A DNA stretch of 32,641 nucleotides from an uncultured Clostridia bacterium (GCA_946493765.1 CAMMAZ010000030.1:1-32641), one strand, 5' to 3'. Shown: positions 1-6,600, counted from the stretch's first letter. The notes: generated by a model from the letters alone, not told the origin. Numbers and translations are program-made.

Positions 1-55
1 AAGACACCGCCCTTTCACGGCGGTAACACGAGTTCGATTCTCGTCCGGGTCACCA
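1..55 (+). tRNA. tRNA-Glu (anticodon TTC), 3' part
   Basis: The window opens inside a tRNA. The anticodon arm reads CCGCC-CTTTCAC-GGCGG, so the anticodon is TTC (Glu). It is followed by a T-arm (ACGAG-TTCGATT-CTCGT), the acceptor 3' strand CCGGGTC, discriminator A and an encoded CCA at 53-55. The 5' part lies outside the window. The last 10 bases are also the left copy of the attachment core of the integrated element that follows, so the tRNA 3' end is intact despite the insertion. Confidence 0.95.
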
Positions 56-57
56 AA
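46..57 (+). repeat. attL core (tRNA-Glu 3' end)
   Basis: CGGGTCACCAAA, identical to 9218-9229. It covers the acceptor strand, discriminator, CCA and two further bases. The flanking bases differ on both sides (C versus T before, G versus T after), so the identity is exactly 12 bp. Confidence 0.8.
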
Positions 58-69
58 GCAATATTAAAC

Positions 70-104
70 AAAGCCCCCGAGAATATTATTATCTCGGGGG
101 CTTT
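70..104 (+). terminator. Strong hairpin terminator after tRNA-Glu
   Basis: A perfect 12-bp stem, AAAGCCCCCGAG with CTCGGGGGCTTT, and an 11-nt AT loop. It lies inside the element just past attL, so in the integrated state the element supplies the terminator of the tRNA transcript. In the excised circle it would sit just after the recombinase gene. Confidence 0.85.
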
Positions 105-145
105 GCTATATTTAGGTTTCTGAGATAAAATATGTTTATGAATGG

Positions 146-182
146 AAAAAGAGACAGGCTATGCATTAGTCTGTCTCTTTTT
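146..182. terminator. Bidirectional terminator over the end of the XRE gene
   Basis: AAAAAGAGACAG (146-157) pairs with CTGTCTCTTTTT (171-182). T-runs are present in both directions. The stop codon of the minus-strand gene (166-168) lies in the loop. Confidence 0.8.
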
Positions 183-924
183 CATTTTCTCGGTTTTTTA
201 CTTCCGAGGCAAGCATTTTTAAAAAGTCGATAATTAATTCTGAAATCTGAAAGGCTCTGTATTTAACCATATCCTCTTGACGTTTTAGCTCTTTTTGCAC
301 GGTATCCATGTTCTGCAAGCTGACCTTTACATTTGCATAATCGATGACAACGGACTTGTTTACTTTCCTTAAAGTATCCAATTCTTGAACTTCATAAAGA
401 TATTTATTACATAAATAAGTAAAGTTATGCAGAAGATTATCAAATATGAAATTAATAAAATCAGCACCACTAAATTTTTTATAGACATCATTATTGGATG
501 ATGGAACATTAAAGATATGCGGCTCATTCTTAAACTGTTCCAAAATATCCATTGACATATCCGATAATCCGAAATCCTCACTACCAACTTTATATTTGTT
601 CTCAGAATTTTTTGTATCAGATAATCCCAATAGATATTCCAGTGAAACATTATAGTAGTCTGCAAGAGCGATTATGCTCATAACATTCGGCGCTAAGGTG
701 ACTCCTTCTTCATCATCTTCAATGTCTAAACTCATTTTATAATATTTTGCAAGCTGAGTATGCGAAATATGTACCTTGTTGTCTGTTCGTTGTTCAATTT
801 CCTTTGAAATTTCTACAAATGATTTCTTTTTACCATTCTCTTTTATTTGATTAGGCTCATGACGCAAATCATAAAAACGTTCTGAAAAATCGTATAAAAC
901 ATTTTCATAATCCGGTTTCTTCAT
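166..924 (-). CDS. XRE-type helix-turn-helix regulator with long C-terminal domain
   Basis: A 252-aa protein. Residues about 35-105 carry an XRE-like fold with an insertion: ISHTQLAKYYKMS, then a segment ending ADYYNVSLEYLLGLSD, which is the typical last helix and tail of the Cro/CI family. Residues 110-252 are helical, charged and not recognised. The gene is transcribed away from the RT cassette and shares a 201-bp intergenic region with it, including two palindromes (976-989 and 1016-1027) that would suit a dimeric repressor. By context it is the likely regulator of the RT cassette, the element or both; this is inference. A bidirectional terminator closes the gene. Base composition is AT-rich, like the rest of the element. 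Confidence 0.75.
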   Translation of the reverse strand: MKKPDYENVLYDFSERFYDLRHEPNQIKENGKKKSFVEISKEIEQRTDNKVHISHTQLAKYYKMSLDIEDDEEGVTLAPNVMSIIALADYYNVSLEYLLGLSDTKNSENKYKVGSEDFGLSDMSMDILEQFKNEPHIFNVPSSNNDVYKKFSGADFINFIFDNLLHNFTYLCNKYLYEVQELDTLRKVNKSVVIDYANVKVSLQNMDTVQKELKRQEDMVKYRAFQISELIIDFLKMLASEVKNRENEKETD

Positions 925-975
925 TCATTTCACTTCTTTTCATATTTATTAAATAAACTTTAACTTAATTATTGC

Positions 976-1041
976 GATTTAATTAAATCAAAATTTCACT
1001 TTAGACTAAAACTCATTTGGGCCCAAAAAATCTGCTATAAT
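976..1041 (+). promoter_or_regulatory. RT-cassette promoter with two palindromic candidate operators
   Basis: An extended -10, TGC-TATAAT, lies at 1033-1041 with no strong -35. A perfect 12-bp palindrome, TTTGGGCCCAAA (1016-1027), covers the -35 area. A second perfect palindrome, GATTTAATTAAATC, lies at 976-989. This predicts a transcript start near 1048. The arrangement fits repression by the divergent XRE protein. Its leader contains GTAAAC (1048-1053) and GTTTAC (1088-1093), and GACTTG (1061-1066) and CAAGTC (1096-1101), which could pair. Confidence 0.6.
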
Positions 1042-1125
1042 AAGCACGTAAACAAAAGACGACTTGATAAATAAATTATAAATCAAAGTTTACAGCAAGT
1101 CAAGTAACTTTATGAAAGGATGGTG

Positions 1126-1269
1126 ATGTCAATGTATGATTTCCTAATCAGCAAAGAGCAAGCAAAGCAATTTGCATACGACTGTTTTGACATCATCATT
1201 CGAGATATTAAAGCTATGCAGGATACAGAATCGGAAAACGAAGAAAAAGAACAAAGCAAAACTGCATAA
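1126..1269 (+). CDS. Small hypothetical protein (47 aa), first gene of the RT cassette
   Basis: The ORF runs from ATG 1126 to TAA 1267-1269 with AAAGGA at 1115-1120 as ribosome binding site; ATG 1132 is an alternative. The protein starts MSMYDFLISKEQAKQF, is helical, and has a Glu/Lys-rich tail (ENEEKEQSK). It has no signal peptide or membrane segment and I do not recognise a family. It is the first gene after the cassette promoter and precedes the RT by 150 nt of folded noncoding sequence. It could be an RT partner or a leader peptide; its role is unknown. Confidence 0.6.
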   Translation: MSMYDFLISKEQAKQFAYDCFDIIIRDIKAMQDTESENEEKEQSKTA

Positions 1270-1418
1270 AGCTGAATTACGGTGTTTAACGTCTGATACG
1301 GCGGGATACGGCCTGTGTACACGATTTACAGTACAAACTGTATTTGCGGGCCGTAGACCACTAAATCAGTAGTTAATAAACCATTTTATGATTGAAAGGG
1401 GGGTGATAAATCTCATTC
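1270..1418 (+). ncRNA. Candidate structured RNA between the 47-aa ORF and the RT
   Basis: This gap contains nested perfect inverted repeats: TACGGCC (1307-1313) with GGCCGTA (1349-1355), and inside them TACAGT (1327-1332) with ACTGTA (1337-1342) around a 4-nt ACAA loop. The 8-mer GATACGGC occurs twice in direct order, at 1295-1302 and 1305-1312. No group II intron 5' end or domain V hairpin is recognised. A cis RNA that the RT binds or copies is one possibility, and translational control of the RT is another. The function is inferred from position only. Confidence 0.35.
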
Positions 1419-2681
1419 TTGTCGGCATGCGCGGTTGCAGAACTTTTGAAAGGAGATGGCAAAATTTACGTGAAAACGTGTACTACTTCTAATACGATAC
1501 ACTGCTGGGAAGATATTGATTTCAAACTGGCAGAGAAACGTGTTAAAAAGCTGCAAAAGCGTATTGCTGATGCCTGGCAGCTTGGATTTCATGATAAATC
1601 GATGGCCTTGCAGCATACGTTGATACATTCCATATATGCTAAGGCCCTTGCGGTAAAGGTTGTTACTACGAATAAGGGTAAATATACCCCGGGAGTAGAC
1701 GGTATCCTGTGGATTACACCGGAGGACAAATGGCAGGCGGTGCTAAGTCTAAACCGTAGAGGTTACAGGCCGCGGCCGCTGAGAAGGATTTACATAGGAA
1801 AACCCAATGGCAAGAAACGGCCGCTGAGTATTCCAACTATGAAAGACCGAGCCATGCAAACCCTCTATAGACTGGCCTTGGAGCCGGTGGAGGAAGTTAC
1901 CGCGGATACCAATTCCTATGGATTCAGACCGGAGCGCTGTACAAGAGACGCAATCACCAAATGTGTCGAGGTACTATCAGAACATCCGAAACCGGAATGG
2001 ATTTTGGAAGCCGATATACAGGCCTGTTTTGATAATATCAGTCACGAATGGATGATGGAGCATATCCCAATGGATAGAAATATCCTATGGAAAATGCTGA
2101 AAAGCAGATGTGTGCGGGGACACCGTCTGTATCCAATGGAAAGAGGAATACCGCAGGGCGGATGTGTATCTACAGTCATATGCAATATGGTGCTGGACGG
2201 ACTGGAAAAGGAACTGAATAATCAGTTTCAATCCGGAATTCAACTCATACGATACGCAGATGACTTTATCATAATAGGGTCAAGCAGGAATGTATTAATG
2301 AAGTCGGTGTTACCGATGGTAAAGGCCTTTCTATCACAGCGTGGACTGGAATTATCCCCTGAGAAAACCGATGTTACCCACATTCAGGACGGAATTAACT
2401 TTCTTGGATGGAATGTTTCCCGAACGAAAGACGGGATACTGGTGAGACCCTCTCGAAGAAATATACAATCCCTATTGGATAAGTTAGAAAAGCTTATTTG
2501 TACGGATACCTATAAATCTTCGGAGGAACTTCTGAAAATCCTCTGGCCTGTTTTGGCCGGATGGGTGAATTACCATAAGGGTATCGTGGGATGTTCCCTC
2601 TATGATATTGTGATACCTGCTTTACGTCGAATGGCAAGAGGCAGGCCTCTGGCTGAGCAGGCAGTTTCCTTTTTCGGCTGA
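1419..2681 (+). CDS. Group II intron-like reverse transcriptase without endonuclease domain
   Basis: A 420-aa protein that keeps the group II intron RT core: N-terminal RT0-like region (about 30-95), the KPNGKKRPLSIPT motif (128-140), SYGFRPER (166-173), catalytic Asp in EADIQACFD (Asp199), GIPQGG (243-248) and RYADDF with the catalytic Asp pair at 281-282. The usual Pro after QGGxxS is Thr. The C-terminus has only the start of the maturase/thumb region (GWVNYHKGIV, 381-390) and stops about 30 residues later, so the DNA-binding and HNH domains are missing. No domain V follows the gene. It therefore looks like a stand-alone group II-like RT rather than an intron ORF. The start is uncertain: TTG 1419 lies 15 nt after GGGGGG, and GTG 1470 lies 14 nt after AAAGGAG. 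Confidence 0.9.
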   Translation: MSACAVAELLKGDGKIYVKTCTTSNTIHCWEDIDFKLAEKRVKKLQKRIADAWQLGFHDKSMALQHTLIHSIYAKALAVKVVTTNKGKYTPGVDGILWITPEDKWQAVLSLNRRGYRPRPLRRIYIGKPNGKKRPLSIPTMKDRAMQTLYRLALEPVEEVTADTNSYGFRPERCTRDAITKCVEVLSEHPKPEWILEADIQACFDNISHEWMMEHIPMDRNILWKMLKSRCVRGHRLYPMERGIPQGGCVSTVICNMVLDGLEKELNNQFQSGIQLIRYADDFIIIGSSRNVLMKSVLPMVKAFLSQRGLELSPEKTDVTHIQDGINFLGWNVSRTKDGILVRPSRRNIQSLLDKLEKLICTDTYKSSEELLKILWPVLAGWVNYHKGIVGCSLYDIVIPALRRMARGRPLAEQAVSFFG

Positions 2682-2724
2682 CAAAATCCGGCGCATTCGT
2701 GTACGTGTGCATGGAATTTTGTCA
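2679..2724 (+). other. Stem-loop overlapping the RT stop codon
   Basis: TGACAAAAT (2679-2687, its first three bases are the RT stop) pairs perfectly with ATTTTGTCA (2716-2724). An inner helix, GCGCA with TGTGC (one G-T pair), extends it. No T-run follows, so it is not an ordinary terminator. It may control expression of the downstream gene or be an RNA element of the cassette. Confidence 0.5.
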
Positions 2725-2763
2725 GCGCAGATACCGATTTTACAATGAAAGGAGGTGTATGTC

Positions 2764-2997
2764 TTGACAAAGTATGATTGTGTTACTCCGGAAGAGTATG
2801 AAGCAATGGAGGAATATTATTCTCATCCCATTACTCCTATCGAGATTTTGGGCTATGCAAAAAATGACATAGTTAAAACCCAAAACCGTATAAAGCGGAT
2901 GGTGATAGAGGGTATTATTCCTCGAGATATGGAAAATAAGCTGAAACAGGCTTATTCTCTTTTGGACGAAGTGCAGGAGTACCTGTACATGGTCTAA
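2764..2997 (+). CDS. Small hypothetical protein (77 aa) downstream of the RT
   Basis: Start chosen at TTG 2764, 8 nt after a strong AAAGGAGG (2748-2755); the in-frame GTG at 2755 lies within the ribosome binding site. The protein is acidic at its N-terminus (TPEEYEAMEEYY), then predicted helical, with a basic stretch (KTQNRIKRM) and a heptad-like C-terminal helix. No domain is recognised. It lies 82 nt after the RT and ends 10 nt before the terminator at 3007-3035, so it is the last gene of the cassette and a probable partner of the RT. Confidence 0.65.
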   Translation: MTKYDCVTPEEYEAMEEYYSHPITPIEILGYAKNDIVKTQNRIKRMVIEGIIPRDMENKLKQAYSLLDEVQEYLYMV

Positions 2998-3006
2998 ACA
3001 TAAAAG

Positions 3007-3035
3007 CAGCCATTGATAGTGTGTATCAATGGCTG
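3007..3035 (+). terminator. Terminator of the RT cassette
   Basis: CAGCCATTGATA and TATCAATGGCTG form a perfect 12-bp stem with a 5-nt loop, followed by a pyrimidine-rich stretch. It separates the cassette from the convergent gene ending at 3064. Confidence 0.8.
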
Positions 3036-3063
3036 TTCTCTCTATCATCAACTTACATACCGG

Positions 3064-3273
3064 TTAACTCTCCAAACGGTCGTAGTCGATTTCAAAGGAA
3101 TCTTTCACGTATTCTCCCTCGGGCAGTTCATATTCATGGCTGTTTACAATTTGTATGGCTTCTTTCATAGAATGAGCCGGAACGGATAAAACAGTTCGAG
3201 CTTTCCAAATCACCGGGATCTGAAACGTGAAGGAGTCCGAAGCGGCGGTGACAGGTCTTATCACTCTTTTCAC
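3064..3273 (-). CDS. Small hypothetical protein (69 aa), possibly DpnD/PcfM-like
   Basis: GTG start at 3273, 8 nt after AGGAGG. The protein has a beta strand, a helix with SMKEAIQIVNSHEYELPEGEYV, and an acidic end DSFEIDYDRLES. The pattern of a strand, an A/S-x-x-EA helix and a final D-x-F-E-ID segment resembles small accessory proteins of the DpnD/PcfM type found on conjugative elements. That is a weak, by-eye similarity. It is a single-gene unit with a leader of about 250 nt. Confidence 0.5.
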   Translation of the reverse strand: MKRVIRPVTAASDSFTFQIPVIWKARTVLSVPAHSMKEAIQIVNSHEYELPEGEYVKDSFEIDYDRLES

Positions 3274-3297
3274 AGATAATTCCTCCTTGTGTGCTGT

Positions 3298-3322
3298 AAA
3301 ACAATGGTTAAGGCATTGTTTT
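3298..3322 (-). promoter_or_regulatory. Hairpin in the leader of the 69-aa gene
   Basis: AAAACAATG and CATTGTTTT form a perfect 9-bp stem just upstream of the ribosome binding site. The rest of 3274-3528 holds no ORF I can support; CCGGCT occurs twice in it on the minus strand. Confidence 0.35.
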
Positions 3323-3528
3323 ATCCATCTCGGTTAGATGTTTTGAAAGAACACAGCCGGTTGAAAGTATCAAACAAGCCGGATTTTTCAAAGAAACAAT
3401 CCTATTTTCCTCTTACATAAATATTAAAGGTTTTTTGGGGATTTTCGGTTGATAGCGACGCGGCGGGTATTTGTATAGATAAGGCATAAACCGTTGTTGC
3501 AGGCGGTTTCTCACGGGATTACGGGCGG

Positions 3529-3843
3529 TTATTCCTTGTCCTCTATCCCTAACAGAATATTCACAGCATTTTGCAGTTCCGGTTTTTCCCGATAGGCTTG
3601 TATCACTTTTCTTTCCTGCTCGTTTAGCGTGTCAGTAGACAGGTGAACATCTAATAATTCACTCGGCGATACGTTTAATACGCGGCATAACTGAGCGAGA
3701 ATGTCTGCGTCGGGCCGGTTGATACCTTGTTCCCAGTTGGAAACCCTGCTGTTGCTGACTCCGATTCTGTTTGCTAATTCTTTTTGGCTGAGTCCCAGAA
3801 GTTCACGGTATTTTCTTATGCGGTTGCCGATTTCATATTTCAT
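3529..3843 (-). CDS. XRE/Cro-CI family transcriptional regulator (104 aa)
   Basis: An N-terminal helix-turn-helix, GLSQKELANRIGVSNSRVSNWEQG (about residues 17-40), followed by the usual NVSPSELL helix and a short C-terminal extension. Start chosen at ATG 3843; the upstream in-frame GTG at 3858 forms part of an AGGTG ribosome binding site. It is divergent from the mini-XRE/PspC operon and shares with it a promoter region with repeated TCCAGAAT sites, so it is the likely regulator of that operon and of itself. Confidence 0.9.
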   Translation of the reverse strand: MKYEIGNRIRKYRELLGLSQKELANRIGVSNSRVSNWEQGINRPDADILAQLCRVLNVSPSELLDVHLSTDTLNEQERKVIQAYREKPELQNAVNILLGIEDKE

Positions 3844-3909
3844 ATTTAACGATATCACCTGCCTTCTTATAAAATTATACCCATAAAAATTAAAAAGTAA
3901 AGATTAAAT

Positions 3910-3983
3910 TCCAGAATTTCTGTTTAAAGTTCTTGATTTTACAGGTAAGCTGTGATATTATGTAGAAAAATCCAGAATATCTT
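3910..3983 (+). promoter_or_regulatory. Promoter of the PspC operon with repeated operator half-sites
   Basis: TTGATT (3933-3938), 17 nt, TATTAT (3956-3961). TCCAGAAT occurs at 3910-3917 and 3971-3978, one on each side of the promoter. The first lies in a perfect palindrome CAGAA-T-TTCTG (3912-3922); the second is an imperfect dyad just past the start site. This suits binding by one of the two XRE proteins encoded on either side. Confidence 0.6.
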
Positions 3984-4003
3984 GACGAGGGGGGCGAGGA
4001 GTA

Positions 4004-4210
4004 ATGTATGTTTATGAAAAAGTGCGTGCATATATCGATGAACACGGATATAAACAGGTAACAATAGCACAGAGAGCTGGTATTCCGAAAAACACGTTTA
4101 ATGCAATTATGAATGGGAAACGGACATTATATGCGGACGACCTGCGAGCGATCTGTCTTGCGCTGAATGTCAGTCCGGAGCTGTTTATCGAAGTAAGGCG
4201 TGTTTGCTAA
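4004..4210 (+). CDS. Mini XRE-family DNA-binding protein (68 aa)
   Basis: The protein is essentially a single helix-turn-helix domain: QVTIAQRAGIPKNTFNAIMNG, then LRAICLALNVSPELFIE. A GAGGGGGGCGAGGAG stretch precedes the ATG. It is first in an operon with the PspC-like gene (47-nt gap). It may act with or against the divergent 104-aa XRE regulator in a two-repressor switch, as in phage-like elements; this is inference from layout. Confidence 0.85.
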   Translation: MYVYEKVRAYIDEHGYKQVTIAQRAGIPKNTFNAIMNGKRTLYADDLRAICLALNVSPELFIEVRRVC

Positions 4211-4257
4211 GGAGGAAAATATAAACGAAAAAATTAAAGTTGAAAGGAAGATACATA

Positions 4258-4959
4258 ATGAAACAGAATGACATGGTGATTGTTGAGCGTGAAGTACATT
4301 GCCCATACTGTGCGCAAATAGAAGGCCGGGAAAATAATAGAAATGCAATTTTAGTCAATAAAAATGACGGAAGAATGTGGAGTATTGGACTTCCGGCGTT
4401 CGGTCTGAAATGGCTTTTGGGACTTTTCTATTTGAATATAATATGGATTATCCGATATGGCCTTAAAATGTTTGAGCTTACCCGAAACAACAAGAACTCC
4501 ACATATATATTTTGTCCTGTATGTGGCAATATAGTTTCTGCAAATGCGCCTGAAGAGGTTAAAGAAGAGCAGGAAGAACCCAAACTGTACAGAACCCGCA
4601 GAAATAAATGTATTAGTGGGTTAAGTCAAGGAATTGCCGATTATCTCGGTATTTCTGTTATTTGGGTGCGGTTTATGAATTGGCTCTTTATTCTAAGCGG
4701 ACTGTATCTTATTCTCGCTATGTGTATTCCATTTAAAGAGGATGTAAAAAAAGGAATTGAAACCGGAAGTCAACCGTTTGCAAAAGCGGTTAAAGGAAAG
4801 TGGATCTTTGGTATTTGTAAAGGAATTTCTAACAAATACGAAATATCGGTTGTGTACATTCGTATTCTTTTTGCGTTTTTGGCCATTACTATAATTCCCG
4901 GAATCATCTATCTTGTCTTTGGACTATGCTGTAAGAGAGAGGAAGACAATCATGCCTAA
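4258..4959 (+). CDS. Membrane protein with zinc-ribbon cysteines and two PspC-like domains
   Basis: A 233-aa protein; start at ATG 4258, 7 nt after AAAGGAAG. Cysteine pairs C15-x2-C18 and C86-x2-C89 could form one zinc ribbon split by a membrane segment (about 48-68). Two PspC-type modules follow: residues about 114-160 (NKCISGLSQGIADYLGIS, then a hydrophobic helix) and 181-226 (KWIFGICKGISNKYEIS, then a hydrophobic helix). PspC domains are known from membrane-stress (phage shock) systems, where they sense or bind at the membrane. A tandem PspC fused to a zinc ribbon on a mobile element is unusual. The stop overlaps the start of the next gene by 8 bp, so the two are translationally coupled. 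Confidence 0.75.
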   Translation: MKQNDMVIVEREVHCPYCAQIEGRENNRNAILVNKNDGRMWSIGLPAFGLKWLLGLFYLNIIWIIRYGLKMFELTRNNKNSTYIFCPVCGNIVSANAPEEVKEEQEEPKLYRTRRNKCISGLSQGIADYLGISVIWVRFMNWLFILSGLYLILAMCIPFKEDVKKGIETGSQPFAKAVKGKWIFGICKGISNKYEISVVYIRILFAFLAITIIPGIIYLVFGLCCKREEDNHA

Positions 4960-6367
4960 ACTTCCCGAAAGTTGGGGGAAAGGAAGTTTACCTAATGATT
5001 GGGGTAAAGATAGCTCTATTCACCCCCATTTAAATGAAAAAATTGAAAATAAACATAACCAAGTTGCTGAAGAAACACATATAAAAATTGAGGCCACTGA
5101 CAAAGCGGTTGATGAAACAACCAATTCTGAGAGTTGTTTTTTTACTGGCGATGAAATTAAAGCAAAATTTAATTCTACGATGTCTGAAATTGACAAAGGA
5201 ATTACCGATGTCGCTGACTCCGTTAAAAATAATGTTCAGTCTGTTAGTGAAAAAGTTGTAAATTCAGCAAAGTTGGTTAAAGATAAAACAAAATCAAAAA
5301 TCAAAAAAGCTCACCGTAGAAAGAATAAACAAGAAAAAAATATTGACGAGGTCTCTACCCCCAAAACAGAAGATGTTAAGAAAGGAAATCAATTTTTCAA
5401 CAAAAAAGTCCTTATCATTGCGCTTTTAACAGTAGTTATTATAGCGGCAGTAGGATTAACAGTTTTCTTTTTTGACAACACTCATAGTAATCACTCCGAA
5501 AAAGTTTTTTCGGAAAAAACATCATCTGTAATAAGTAGTAATGCTGTATCCACGAAAGAACAGCAGGAAACATCCAGTCGACCGAATGTTTCAAGTAGTT
5601 CTACAACTTCTACTAAAACAACACCAAATTTAAACCATTATGTAGGATATTGGTATGTGGGTGAAGAAAATGACCAAGAGTTAAAAATAGAAAATATAAA
5701 TCAGGATACAATCAAATTTTCTTTATGGTATTATCGGCTCACTTCGATTGACGATGTAACTGTTAAGATTAACGACAATATTGCAGCTTTTTCATATTTA
5801 AGCAATGAAAACATTGCTAAAGGATATTTAACTTTTGAAGAAGCTTCGATAACTGTAACAATTACTGAAACTAATATTGAATATTTACCTCTTGAAACAG
5901 TATTTGATAGTCATTATGATCATTCATTAGTGAATATGTCTGGAGAAGTTTCGGGAGACTATGAAGAAGAGCCAAACGTTTACTGCCCAAATTGTAACTA
6001 TGGATATTTCGTTACAGGAGTAGGAATAAGCGGGTTTGAATGTCCTCAATGTCATTATAAATTTAACTATCCTGTAGATTCTCACTCGCAAGAATTTTTT
6101 GAGATATCTGGATATTACGAAGAATATGACGTTACAAACAACGATGAGCATGTAAATAAAGATAACTACGATGGACAGCTTTACTTATATTCAGATGGTA
6201 CAGGGACTCTTTATTCGATGGGAACAGAAATATATTTTAATTGGGATGTTGGACAAATTTGGGATAGTTCAGTGCCGTCTGAAAGAGTTTCTTTTGAAAC
6301 GAACGATGGATATTTAACATTTTATTTATCAAACGGCAACCATTGGATATTTAAAAAGATATATTGA
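4952..6367 (+). CDS. Large single-pass membrane protein with extracytoplasmic zinc-ribbon-like region
   Basis: A 471-aa protein; start at ATG 4952, which overlaps the previous stop and follows GAGAGAGGAAG. Layout: polar N-terminal region (1-150) with an amphipathic repeat-rich helix (about 80-130) and basic KKAHRRKNKQEK; one membrane segment at about 153-174; a Ser/Thr-rich linker; two beta-rich modules around GYWYVGEE and GYYEEYD; and between them a four-cysteine motif, CPNC then CPQC (about 345-368). A basic stretch before the membrane segment suggests the C-terminus is outside the cell. No enzyme motif is seen and the family is not recognised. Coupling to the PspC protein suggests a joint membrane complex. 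Confidence 0.7.
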   Translation: MPKLPESWGKGSLPNDWGKDSSIHPHLNEKIENKHNQVAEETHIKIEATDKAVDETTNSESCFFTGDEIKAKFNSTMSEIDKGITDVADSVKNNVQSVSEKVVNSAKLVKDKTKSKIKKAHRRKNKQEKNIDEVSTPKTEDVKKGNQFFNKKVLIIALLTVVIIAAVGLTVFFFDNTHSNHSEKVFSEKTSSVISSNAVSTKEQQETSSRPNVSSSSTTSTKTTPNLNHYVGYWYVGEENDQELKIENINQDTIKFSLWYYRLTSIDDVTVKINDNIAAFSYLSNENIAKGYLTFEEASITVTITETNIEYLPLETVFDSHYDHSLVNMSGEVSGDYEEEPNVYCPNCNYGYFVTGVGISGFECPQCHYKFNYPVDSHSQEFFEISGYYEEYDVTNNDEHVNKDNYDGQLYLYSDGTGTLYSMGTEIYFNWDVGQIWDSSVPSERVSFETNDGYLTFYLSNGNHWIFKKIY

Positions 6368-6378
6368 TTAAGAATAAG

Positions 6379-6410
6379 AATAACCACAATCAAATTTGGT
6401 TGTGGTTATT
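6379..6410 (+). terminator. Terminator of the PspC operon
   Basis: AATAACCACAA and TTGTGGTTATT form a perfect 11-bp stem with a 10-nt loop, followed by TTGTATCTTT. Confidence 0.75.
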
Positions 6411-6436
6411 TGTATCTTTACTAACTGCAACATATC

Positions 6437-6593
6437 TTTGTAAAAGTGTACTTTAACCAATACTGAAATCACAGGGCAAAACCACCGACAATAGCGTTTG
6501 TAAAAGTATAAAAATATTTTTAAATATATTTGCAAAATCGGTAGACTTTTGTAAATAAATATCGTATAATAATATCATCACATTAAAAGGTGG
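6437..6593 (+). promoter_or_regulatory. Resolvase promoter with repeated TTTGTAAA sites (possible res region)
   Basis: TTTGTAAAAG occurs at 6437 and 6497 (60 bp apart), and TTTGTAAAT at 6548. TAGACT (6542-6547), 17 nt, TATAAT (6565-6570) is a likely promoter, and AAAAGGTGG precedes the ATG. Small serine resolvases often bind several sites upstream of their own gene and repress it; whether these repeats are such sites is inference. Confidence 0.5.
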
Positions 6594-6600
6594 TTTTGAT

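Noticed and set aside
1110-1322. 70-aa minus-strand frame over the 47-aa ORF
   Set aside because: It opposes the cassette promoter direction and has no ribosome binding site, while the plus-strand 47-aa ORF has one.
1419-2760. Diversity-generating retroelement
   Set aside because: The RT has the group II form GIPQGG, not the IGxxxSQ form of DGR enzymes, and I see no template/variable repeat pair or target gene nearby.
1000-2800. Complete group II intron
   Set aside because: No GTGCG-type 5' end or recognisable domain V hairpin could be found by eye; a covariance search would settle it.
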